In this document: piece after piece, positions 24,431 to 33,974 of the stretch
How positions within the stretch are numbered: position 1 is the stretch's first letter
Layout: every line of letters begins with the position of its first letter
Assembly (NCBI GenBank): GCA_036936605.1
Contig: JAUPFV010000005.1
Location: 236,732,091-236,796,090, forward strand
Origin: Limnanthes douglasii subsp. nivea
Lineage: Eukaryota; Streptophyta; Magnoliopsida; Brassicales; Limnanthaceae
Direction of reading: 5' to 3'
Length of the DNA: 64,000 nucleotides
Program-made: the position numbers and the translations under genes
The notes under the pieces: model-generated
What the model saw: the letters and a program-made list of their open reading frames with translations, nothing else
Told to the model about the DNA's origin: nothing
The model's database searches: none

Positions 24431-25835
24431 TTCAGTAGATGATCTAGAAACAAATCTTGATTTTCAATAAGATTAATAAATCTCCAATGAAAACACATAA
24501 ATCATTAGTAGGTTTCCGGTCATGAGGAGTACTATCTCAATAAGCATTGTTATAGACACGTAGTTCAAATGAAGGGGTGGAAGGAAACAAAATGCTATGG
24601 AACTGAGTTCCACAAAGATATCTCAATATTTGAAGAACAACTCCCCCAATGGACGGATGTAGGAGCAGTAACAAACTGACTAACCACATGAACAACATAA
24701 GCTATATCTGGTCGAGTAACTGTAAGATAGACCAAGCTCCCTACAAAAGTTTAATATAGAGTTGGGTCTAACAAATGAACACCATATGTTGAAGAGTACC
24801 GAACATTTATTTCAAGAGAGGTATCTACCATCATGCTATCAGAAAGTCGTGTATATATATTATCTGAGAAAGAATATAACTTTTTAATAGATGAGCCACA
24901 TCAATACCTAAATAATAACGTAATAGTCTAAAGTCCTTCATCGTAAAATATGGAGCCAAATCACGTGTTAGTGCTTTAATGCCATCAGTATCATTACTTG
25001 TAATTATCATATCATCTACATATACGGATAAAATCATTTGTCATGCATGCATATAAATATTAAACAAAGTTGAATCATGATTACTAGCAAGGAAACCAAT
25101 TGAAGTAATATCCGTAGAGAATTTTTCAAACCAATCATGAGGGGCTTATTTGAGACCATATAATGCTTTCCAAAGTCGAAAAACTTCACTTGGTTAGTGA
25201 GCAACACTCGGAGGAGGATTCATGTAAACCTCCTTATGAAGATCCCCGTTAAAAAATGCATTTTTGACCTTTAGTTGGAATATCTTCCAGTAGCGAATGG
25301 ATGCAACCGCAATAAGAATACAAACCGTCATTTTTTCCACTTGGGAAAATGTCTCATCATAATCCATAACATACTTATGTGAATACTATTTTGCTACAAA
25401 ATGAGCTTTATATCTTTCAACAGACCCATCAGACTTTGTATTATTTTTTAAAAGCCCAACGAGAACCGATTATATGCTTACCAAATGGAGGTTTAACTAT
25501 ATCACATATATTAGTATGATAAAGAGCACTAAGCTCTTCGAGTATATAATTTTTCCAACGAAGATCATAAATAGCTTCTTTAAACGAGAGGTTCATACAA
25601 ATCATGTATATTTGCTACGAAAGAAGTAAAAGGAGCTAAGTAAGAAGAGTACTCAAAATCTGATAGTTTAGTAGACTTACTTATACGAGTGGATCGCTTG
25701 AGAGGTGGAAGTATGTTGTTCTACCAGATAAAGGAGATGGCTCAGACGTTGATGAAGCTGACTCAGGCATTGATATATGAGAAGTAGTATCAATTGTTGT
25801 AGATGTCTCATGAGCTAGAATATCAATGTCAAAAG
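24431..25835 (-). pseudogene. Copia reverse transcriptase remnant
   Basis: The 24831-25037 segment encodes LSVYVDDMIITSNDTDGI, containing the YVDD catalytic motif of Copia RT, followed by FTMKDFRLLRYYLGI. Upstream (25100-25400) similarity continues with stops, and 25640-25830 is the Ser/Thr-rich connector between integrase and RT. Multiple frameshifts and stops make it non-functional. Confidence 0.75.
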
Positions 25836-26001
25836 TGTTAGAAATATCTCTCACCAACTAATGTGATATTGTCTGTTTTGGGCGATTAGTCCCGCATCAC
25901 TTTGCTCTTAGTTCACACTCAAAAGGCCTTACAATAAACATAAGCTTATATTTATAGATAAAATAAAAGTCTAATGGGCTTGGGCCCTTATATCTCTAAC
26001 A
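25836..26001 (-). mobile_element. 166-bp solo LTR inserted in the Copia element
   Basis: Reads TGTTAGAGATATAAGGGC... from 26001 leftward and ends ...ATATTTCTAACA at 25836, so it has TG...CA ends with short inverted termini (TGTTAGA / TCTAACA). It is flanked by AAAAG at 25831-25835 and again at 26002-26006, a 5-bp target duplication. The paralogous fragment at about 15005-15060 lacks the insert. The start resembles the host element's LTR start, so it belongs to the same or a sister family. Confidence 0.85.
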
Positions 26002-26024
26002 AAAAGATGTAACACTATCAGTTT

Positions 26025-26560
26025 CAAAATGATCAATAGTCTGAAGGTCTGTCTTTGTTACATCATGTGATTTTATTGGGATCGAATAAAATATGATATG
26101 CTCATGAAACATGACATACAAGATATATATAGCTTCTGACTGGTGGGATCATAACAATGATAACCATTATGTGCAACAGTATAACCTAGAAAAACACATG
26201 TAATTGTTTTAAGACCCAATTTGTTGCGTTCAACTTGAGAACGAATGACAAAACATTTACATCCAAACACTCGTAAGGAAGAATAATGTGGAATTTGTCC
26301 ATATAACTTATTGTACATCAAATTCAAGTAAATAGTTGAAATCATTGGAGGTAAATTGACCCCCTAAGTCACACCCAAAGCATTTTATCACAACAAAATG
26401 TTGGGCCTTAACGAGTGCTTTAAATTTTCTATAAATTCCAAGGAAATCTGACATTCGTTTCATCATATAAATCCATATGTATCGAGTATAATCATCAATA
26501 AATGATACATAATATGATGGACCCCATGTAGAGACTAAAAATTTCAAACGCGATGCAGAT
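26025..26560 (-). pseudogene. Copia integrase core remnant
   Basis: Two overlapping ORF pieces: 26308-26547 with SFIDDYTRYIWIYMMKRMSD (integrase core, first catalytic Asp region) and GCDLGGQFTSNDFN (second catalytic Asp region, with D-L-G-G where 'D-N-G-G' is usual), and 26073-26345 with LRVFGCKCFVIRSQ and CVFLGYTVAHNGYHCYDP (C-terminal to the core). A frameshift separates them. Confidence 0.8.
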
Positions 26561-26599
26561 AAATGTCGTAGACAAGAGTGTCAAATATAAAACTCAGAC

Positions 26600-27170
26600 G
26601 ATGAAAGATTCAAACAAAACGATAAAAAATCAACACTAGAGGCAACAATATGAGTCAAGTATGTTTTTTTCACTATCAACACCATAGACATTCACATCTG
26701 CTACTTTGATTTTTTTATAAACACAGAGTTCCCCTATTTTACGACATCTCCCAATCACTCTATGACTCTGTTGATTTTGTATAACCGAAATAGAATTAGA
26801 AAACAAGACCCAATAACCAGATTTACACAAATAGTTAACCGAAACAAGATTCAAATTAAGGGTAGAGACGTAGTAAATATCATATAACGATATATGAGGG
26901 GTAAAAGTAGAGTCAATACCCTATATTGACATTGCTGTAGCACCAGCAGACAAAACAGATATGGATGAAACATGAGATAATGAAACACAGTTTGTTATGT
27001 GAGGTGATACATGATGAGACACGTCTGAATCTAAAATCCACAATGATGAATCAATACTTGAAGTGGAAGACGAGAACATACCTAAATAATATGCAAATAT
27101 AGACATAACGAAGTTCTTCTCATTTAGTTTGGTACTAGTAGACTGTACAAAGTCATATTTCCTATCATAT
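26600..27170 (-). pseudogene. Copia GAG-pre-integrase and protease remnant, gag mostly deleted
   Basis: 26636-26854 contains NLVSVNYLCKSGYWVLF (GAG-pre-integrase region). 26921-27106 contains SLWILDSDVSHHVSP, the retropepsin site where the family has DSGAS; Gly is replaced by Asp, so the protease is dead. Directly upstream, TKLNEKNF resembles the beginning of a Copia gag, so most of gag appears deleted. Confidence 0.75.
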
Positions 27171-27928
27171 TCGTAATAAGATCAACAATCTCTAATCAAA
27201 CAAAATCAAACAATTAAGAGATACCAAACCTAAATCGGAAAATCAAATCAAAATCTTAATCAAATCCAAAATCAAACCAAATTCAAAATCTGAGTGGTCC
27301 AACAAAATCAAATCCAAATCCATATATTAATTTATTTTTAAAATCAAGCCTCATTTAACAACAAAAAGCATTAAACTGGTCCAACAATGATTTATTCTAA
27401 ACCGTAACACCAAATCACAATCCAACCAGTCATCTTGAAGGATTGGATGTCCCAAACACGGTATCCAAAATTCAGTAAAAATGGATACTATTTGTCTTAC
27501 GATCAGACCGTTTGATTATGGCTCTTCACAATAGATCAGAAAACCAAAAATTGTATCTCTTCTGATAAAAAATAGATCAAATTAAAACAAATCCAATCGA
27601 AAAATAAGAGAATAGATTTAAAGCCAACCAAAATCAGATAAAAAATAAACAAGAAGAACATTCACAACCACGTGTCACGTAGAAGGGTCAAAATAAGAAG
27701 AACAACCAGCAGCTGAAGCACAACAAAATAAACAACCAACAAGAATAACGACCAGTAACTGAAGCACAACAATAAGAACAAAGAAAAAGTTGAAGCAACA
27801 TGAAAAGAAGAAGAACGAGTAGCTGAAGCCCAAATAAACCGATCCAAACAGCAAATTGAAATCGAAGCCCAACAAAAACTAATCCAAACAGCAAATTGAA
27901 ATCGAAGCCCAACAAAAACCGATCCAAA
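27171..27928 (-). other. Copia leader region, no gene; short tandem repeat inside
   Basis: AT-rich non-coding sequence between the Copia coding remnant and its 5' LTR. A ~52-bp unit (gatccaaacagcaaattgaaatcgaagcccaac...) is repeated about 1.8 times between 27840 and 27935. No tRNA-Met primer site was seen. Confidence 0.5.
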
Positions 27929-28047
27929 CAGCAATATAAAAGTGGCTTGGATTTTGTTATTAGAAGGCATAAAAAATACATAGAGCATATGCTCGTACTT
28001 GTAGATAAAATAAAGGGCTAACGGGCTTGTGCCTTATATCTTTAACA
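27929..28047 (-). mobile_element. 5' LTR (recognisable part) of minus-strand Copia element
   Basis: From 28047 leftward TGTTAAAGATATAAGGC..., matching 24082 leftward. It defines the upstream end of the Copia element, which thus spans about 23.97-28.05 kb. Confidence 0.7.
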
Positions 28048-28105
28048 AGATGGTACTTAATTATTTAATTATATTTTTAAAGATAAAGTTTCCCAATCTA
28101 TGGTC

Positions 28106-28110
28106 CCTTC
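28106..28110. repeat. Target site duplication CCTTC, left
   Basis: CCTTC directly precedes the 5' LTR and recurs at 37855-37859 directly after the 3' LTR. Confidence 0.9.
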
Positions 28111-28566
28111 TGATGAGTCCGAATTCAGCATGCTCCCCGGACAGGGACAGATCAGTCCAAAGCCTCTGGACCGGACAAATCGGACAGGTCACATGGACCG
28201 GACAGATCACTCCGAACACTATGACCATAGGACTGTTCGAACTATGACAAAAGTACTAGAAAACCTAAAACACTTCTTGACTAAGCTACTTGCTCTCCTA
28301 TTTAGAGCTCATGGGTCTTTGAACACGACCCGGGTCCATTAAACATGACCTGAAAGCCCATAAGGGCCCAAACATCACACTATAAATACCCAACCACCTG
28401 CATTAACTATGGGTAAGAAAAATTAACTGCTACCAAGCTGCTTAATTATCTCTCTACTCTCTAAACACATTAAATACCCACACACCACCACTTAAACACT
28501 GACATACCACCGTAAAATACCAACTGAAATTACTAGCCTACCCTCAGGCGATTATTGTCCACGCCA
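28111..28566 (+). mobile_element. 5' LTR (456 bp) of Gypsy/Tat-type element
   Basis: Starts TGATGAGTCC and ends TGTCCACGCCA; the 3' LTR (37399-37854) has exactly the same length. By eye the two differ at 8 of 456 positions (about 1.8%). A TATA-like 'ctataaatac' lies at about 28380. The first 100 bp is dense in GGAC/CCGGACA words. Both LTR borders are set by the flanking CCTTC duplication. Confidence 0.95.
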
Positions 28567-28567
28567 A

Positions 28568-28586
28568 ATTGGCGACCATAGTGGGA
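28568..28586 (+). promoter_or_regulatory. Putative primer binding site
   Basis: Two bases after the 5' LTR comes 'ttggcgaccatagtggga'. It contains TGG, complementary to a tRNA 3' CCA end, and resembles the 'TTGGCG...GTGGG' sites of Tat/Athila elements. I could not name the tRNA from memory. Confidence 0.6.
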
Positions 28587-28640
28587 GGAAAGAGGTACCT
28601 GAATCAAGAATTCAAAACCATCTAAAAGAAATCTGTCCGA

Positions 28641-30110
28641 ATGAATCCGGACAATCCAGAGCTTCCACCAGCTTTGCTCGAAGTGGTGGAAGAGAACGAT
28701 GAGTACACTGTCCAAGAGCGCGACAGGTTAAAGCTTGAAATAGAAGCTCTGAGGGCTGAAAAGGCCAAGATGGGCGTGAAAGAAAAATCCAAAGCATCAG
28801 TTGCTCATCACACCGATAACCCCAGAGAGCATGAGGCTTCCAAAACTCATGTGAGCACCAAAACGACTCATGCCAGTTCCAAAAAGTCTCACCGGTCCAA
28901 GCCTGTGGAGAGTTCTGACTCGAGCTCAGAATATTCGGGTAGCTCTTCGGACAGTGAGGGAAATAAAAAATCCTTGTCCTCTAGCAGCGATGAGGGTCGA
29001 ACCAGGAAAAATCAAAAGCAAGTTAAGAAGTATTCAAGAAAAAGAGACAAGCATGGAAGAATGAAAAGGCATATTGGCAAGGGATCATCTCACCACCGGA
29101 GGTATACGGACAAGATGCTGATGGATCCTTTTGCTTTCCACGATGAGCCAGGTATCTTTGCAACTCCCAATGAGGATACTGTGTTCAGTCGTGGGAGAAA
29201 TTGGAGGCAATCTCCATTGTCTTCTAAAATTCTATCCGGAAACCTCCCCAAGAGGTTTGATAGCACCAAAATGGAGAAGTACGATGGCAGTACTGATCCG
29301 GACAACCATCTGGAGCAATTCAAGAACTTCATGATGAACTTTGATGATGATGATAAACTACTTTGTTGGGCATTCTCCCAATCATTTACGGGGAGTGCTC
29401 TGAAATGGTACAACAGCCTGCCTCAGGGTTGTATTAAAGATTTCGATACTTTTTGGGTGGCTTTTCGAAGGCAGTTCGTCGGGAGTAAAGAGCTGAAGGG
29501 CAATGGAGACACAATAATCCATTGTGCCCAGGAACCGAATGAGTCCTTGAAAGAATACATAAGATGTTTTGTGAACACAAAGAATGGGCTGGCTGATTGC
29601 TTCGAACAGGTAGCAATAGCATCCCTGAGACAGGGTTTGAACCCAGGCAATCTAGCTGATTCGGTGACCAGGAAGAAGGCTATGACGTGGGGAGGGTTGC
29701 TGAATCAGGTTGGCAAACAAATAAACGTCGATGAAACGAAGAAAACCAGGGTGCACAGGCAGGTGAGATCCACCCCAGTGGCACCAACTCCAAATCAGAA
29801 TCAGTCCGGGAACAAAGCAAGAGAAACCGGACAGGGGCATGGTACGGCAAAAGCTCAGTCTCAGCCAGCTGCTCCTGCTCAAAGTCAACAATCCAGAAAC
29901 GAGAGAGGGCCATGGGTCCAACCGGAGTGGTTCGCTGAGTTAAAAGAAAGCATGGCCACTATCTTTGATAAAACAAAAGATGAGGTACACTACCGGAGAC
30001 CGGCAACACTGCAGTCTCCCAGAGAGCATCGCAACAACTCTTTTTGCCAATATCACAATGATATTGGTCATACCACTGATGATTGCATAGCATTGAAACA
30101 AGAAGTTTAG
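28641..30110 (+). pseudogene. gag: Gypsy gag (489 codons, ended by an in-frame TAG)
   Basis: Starts at the ATG at 28641, 74 bp after the LTR. An N-terminal charged Ser/Lys-rich region (about residues 60-160) is followed by a retrotransposon gag domain (about 211-345: MEKYDGSTDPDNHLEQFKNF ... ALKWYNSLPQG) and a C-terminal C-x2-H-x4-H-x4-C motif (C469, H472, H477, C482) in place of a CCHC knuckle. It forms the particle coat. The TAG at 30108-30110 comes seven codons after that motif, and the same frame runs on into the protease; related elements read through here without a stop, so this is probably a nonsense mutation, less likely a readthrough site. Confidence 0.88.
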
Positions 30111-30983
30111 AACCTGATTGAAAGAGGAGAGTTGGGGGCCTATGTGAAAAGAAAAGGGGGTAACAAGCCTGATAACACTCACCGGGTTGGTCCAAGTAAC
30201 GCTGCTCCGGAGGGAGCCATGGTTATAGTTGAAAGGTTTGACGTGGAATCTGAGTACTTGGATCCCGATCCAACTCGGAACAGAGTGGGTACTATAGAAG
30301 AATGTTCTAGGTCGGTCTCCGGGCTCATTAAGTTTTTCGAGTCGCTTACAATTTTCGGAGGGGACACTATGAAAGCTCTTACTGCTTCTTCGAGGAAGAG
30401 GCACGTTCATACCTTGGCCTCCCAGTTAGAAGGAGGCATGACATCTTACCAGTCACCAAACTCATTTCCCTTCATTGTGTTTGATGAGGATGATTTAAGA
30501 AACATTGCTGGCCCTCATGAGGATGATGTTGTCATAGGAGCATCTATAGGGGGCAATGACATACGACGAATCTTGGTGGATACTGGAAGCTCAGCCAATA
30601 TCCTTTTCCTAACCATTTATAAGAAAATGAAAAATCCAGCTGTAATTCAGAATTCGGACAGGTCAATCGTGGGCTTCACAGGCAGCTCAGCGGATGTGAT
30701 CGGGGAGTTTGAAGAAGAGGTGTTATTGGGCAAGGGCCCTTTCAAGAAAATGGTCAGAATACTCTTTATTGTGGTGGATTGTCCCACTTGCTATAATGCT
30801 ATTCTAGGGAGGTCTTGGCTCTCTAGGATGCATGCAGTGGCTTCAACAGTCCATCAGTGTTTGAAGTATGCTCTTCAGGGGCAGGTTGGAGTTGTCCGGA
30901 GCATCCAAAAGATTGCAAGGGAATGTTATACCACTGCCTTGACTCTTCGAACGCTGGGGGCAGTCCGTATTGATGAACAATAG
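30111..30983 (+). pseudogene. pol: Gypsy protease region
   Basis: In the same frame as gag. It holds the aspartic protease motif RILVDTGSSANILF; the catalytic Asp is encoded at 30579-30581, and an ILGRSWL element follows near 30800. It would cut the Gag-Pol polyprotein. It ends at TAG 30981-30983; the frame then continues open to another TAG at 31164-31166 and on into RT, with YPxxxxxxLP-like linker sequence in between. No ATG start of its own is implied. Confidence 0.85.
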
Positions 30984-31166
30984 CAGTTTGAGGGCCTTTC
31001 TGGGGGTGAGGGTGAAATTGATGACCCCAGAGAGACCCCCGGAGTGTTAATACCGGTTGAAGAGGTAGAAACGCACTGGCTGGAAGATGGAAAATGTGTC
31101 AAGATAAGGTCTAAAATGCCCCCTCTTTTGAAAGATCAAATGTTAAAGTTTTTGAAGAACCATTAG

Positions 31167-32057
31167 CACGTCTTTGCTTGGTGCAATGGTGATGTTACTA
31201 GAGTTCCACCAGAAGTAATTCCACACCACCTATCCGTCCGGAGAGATGTAGCTCCAGTGGTTCAAAAAAGAAGAGCTTTTTCCAAAGAAAAGGCTGATGT
31301 CATAGTGCAAGAGGTTGACAGGCTCACAAAGATGGGGCACATCAAGGAGTCTCAATACCCTTTGTGGACTGCCAATCCTGTCTTAGTAAAAAAGAAGAAT
31401 GGCAAGTGGCGCATGTGCATTGACTTCACAGACCTCAATAGAGCTTGCCCAAAAGACTTGTATCCGGTTCCCCGGATTGATCAGTTAGTAGACTCTACCT
31501 CTGGGAACAAGCTGCTTTCCTTTATGGATGCTTTCTCCGGATACAATCAGATTCAAGTGGATCCAAAGGATCAAGAGCATACCACATTTGTAACTGACAG
31601 AGGGCTTCATTGCTACAAGGTGATGCCATTTGGTTTGAAAAATGCTGGGGCTACTTATCAGAGATTGGTCAACAAGGCATTTGCTGATCAAATTGGAAGA
31701 AATATGGAGGTATACACTGACGACATGATGGTGAAAAGTGTAGATGAGCAGTTGCACTTGTCCGACCTCCAAGAAACTTTTGCCAACTTGGTGAAAGTGA
31801 ATTTAAAGTTAAACCCTGAAAAGTGTGTCTTCGTAGTGCAGTCCGGGAAGTTTCTAGGCTATATCATAAGTGAGCATCAAATACAGCCCGATCCGGACCA
31901 GCTGAATGCTCTTTTCCAAATGGAACCTCCTCGAAACATCAAAGAAGTACAACGGTTAACGGGGAGATTAGCTGCTTTAAACAGATTTATCTCAAGGTCT
32001 TCAGACACGTGTGCTCCTTTCTTTCAAACTTTGAATTTTACTCCTCCTCAAGAATGA
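31167..32057 (+). pseudogene. pol: Gypsy reverse transcriptase
   Basis: In frame with gag and protease. RT motifs in order: KKKNGKWRMCIDFTDLNRAC, YPVPRIDQLVD, SFMDAFSGYNQI, CYKVMPFGLKNAGATYQRLV, and YTDDMM (Asp pair encoded at about 31719-31724), then KCVFVVQSGKFLGYI and a LTGRLAALNRFISRS thumb/connection segment. The Y-x-D-D site is intact. The coding frame ends at TGA 32055-32057, exactly where RNase H should begin. The bases before 31257 are also open in this frame back to the TAG at 31164. Confidence 0.9.
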
Positions 32058-32166
32058 AGCACTAAAATTTAAAGCTGTTGTCTATGAACACATTCCCCGG
32101 GCATAAAATGAGCTAGCAGACTCATTGGCAACCATAGCATATACGGAGTCATAACCATGGATCCAT
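32058..32166 (+). pseudogene. pol: RNase H trace (deleted domain)
   Basis: In the +1 frame relative to RT one reads EHIPRA, a TAA at 32104-32106, NELADSLATIA, and another TAA at 32152-32154. 'HIPR..N..AD.LA' is the C-terminal end of Gypsy RNase H. The rest of the domain, over 100 codons, is absent, so a deletion with a frame change lies at about 32057-32065. Confidence 0.75.
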
Positions 32167-33483
32167 GTGCTTGAGAGCCCTTCGATTCAACTTAGTAAGG
32201 GTAAAGAAGAGGAAATTTTTGAAATACAAGTGAAACAGCCTCAAGACTGGAGATTTCCTCTCTTACAATATCTCTCTGATGGTGTTGTGCCTCCGGATAA
32301 GTCACAAGCCAGAACATTGAAACACAAGGCTCGTGGTTTCATCATATTAAGAGAAGTGTTATACAAGAAGTATTACAGTAAACCTCTCCTGCGCTGTTTG
32401 GGGGATGAAGAATCACAAATGGTCCTCTCCGAATTGCATGATGGTGAGGGGTCAGCCCATTGTGGGTTTAGAGCTTTGACAAGAAGAGTTTTACTCTCCG
32501 GTTATTATTGGCCATCAATCATGAAAGATGCTAAGGAGTTGGTGAGGAGGTGTGACCCATGCCAGAGGTACAACAATGAAATTCATGTACCAGCCATTCC
32601 TTTGGAGTCAATTTCTGAGCCCATTCCCTTCGCTCGATGGGGGTTGGATTTAGTAGGGCCTCTCCCCGTGGCGTCCGGAGGGCGCAAAACTATAATTTTG
32701 GCCATAGACTACTTCTCGAAGTGGATAGAAGCAGCCCCTCTGGCAGGGACAACATCAAAAGCTGTTATAAAATTCATTCTATCCAACATATGTTGCAGAT
32801 TTGGTGTCCCACAGAAAATAACAACAGACAACGGGCCACAGTTTGACAATAGAGAAATGGAAAGCTTCTGTGCCTCAAGGGGTATACAACATTGTTTTTC
32901 TTCACCTTTCCATCCACAAGAAAATGGGCAAGTTGAAGTGGCCAATAGAACTATCCTGTCCGGTTTAAAGAAGAATTTGGAAGGGGCTGCTCGGAAGTGG
33001 CCTAGTTATTTGCAAGAAGTCTTATAGGCCTACCGGACAACACCTGGGACTGCAACACAAGAATCACCCTTTGCCTTGGTCTATGGGATGGATGCAGTAG
33101 CCCCCATAGAAAAGACACTCCCTTCCTTTCGTGTTCACAACTTCTCCGAACACACTAATGAGATGGCAATCAGAAATCAACTTGATTTGATAGAAGAAAG
33201 ACGAGTTAAGGCTCACCTCAGAGTTGCACATTATCAGGGCTTGATGAGGAGTAGGTTTTCTTCCAAAGTTAAAAGAAGGGATTTCCAACCAGGGGACAAA
33301 GTATTAAGGAAGGTCTTCTTACACACTAAAGAAAAGCTCTTCGGAAAGATGCCCCCAACCTGGGAGGGTCCGTATATAGTGGTTGAAAGAATCAAGCCTG
33401 GAACTTATTGGTTGGAAGACAAAGATGGCAGAATTCTAACTCATCCTTGGAATATTGAGCATCTCCGGATGTACTTGGAATAA
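32167..33483 (+). pseudogene. pol: Gypsy integrase, split by one in-frame TAG
   Basis: A zinc-binding H-H-C-C region (ELHDGEGSAHCGFRALTRR ... RRCDPCQRY) precedes the catalytic core: first Asp in WGLDLVGPLP (codon at 32647), second in TTDNGPQF (32827), Glu in ENGQVEVANRT, 35 residues after the second Asp, so the D-D-35-E triad is complete. TAG at 33025-33027 interrupts the core after LQEVL; the same frame continues as AYRTTPGTATQESPFALVYG to a C-terminal region GPYIVVERIKPGTYWLED ... LRMYLE and stops at 33483. The interrupted codon is Trp in relatives. No chromodomain seen, consistent with Tat. Confidence 0.88.
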
Positions 33484-33974
33484 CACTTGTAGATATTTAC
33501 CTGTTTAAACATCTATGTAAATATTTGGGGGCATACTCTTTCCTCCCCGATGGCACGGAGAGGCTTTAATGAGGTGTCCGGGTTGTTAAATAAAATTCGA
33601 TGCCTTCTTCAAAATTTTCTAAGTGTTTTTAAAAGTCTAATCCCTTATCGTACTATCCGGACTGAAATATCTAAAGGCTATTTAAACTCTAGCCGGAGAA
33701 TTTAAACACTCTCATAATGCGACAACTAAAAGCTACTTAAACTCTGGCTGTCAAAACTAAAACGAACAATGAAAGAAGACGATGGTTATACAAAACAGAG
33801 ATATTCATTGAGAAAAACAACTTAAAATTGCCTTGGCCTTCCAAGGACTTTTAAACAGTTAAAGTAGAACACAAAAAACCTGTCCGGTCAAATTCCGGAC
33901 ACTATTACAAAAAGAGTGCCTTGGCCTTCCAAGGACTTTAGTTTAAATGAAAAATAAACAAAGAAGATTGTGGG
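33484..33974. other. Spacer between integrase and antisense ORF
   Basis: No ORF. Contains two near-identical copies of 'gccttggccttccaaggact' (about 33830-33850 and 33918-33940), each a CCTTGG...CCAAGG inverted repeat, and between them 'tgtccggtcaaattccggaca', another inverted repeat. These may act as end signals for the two converging transcripts. Confidence 0.6.
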
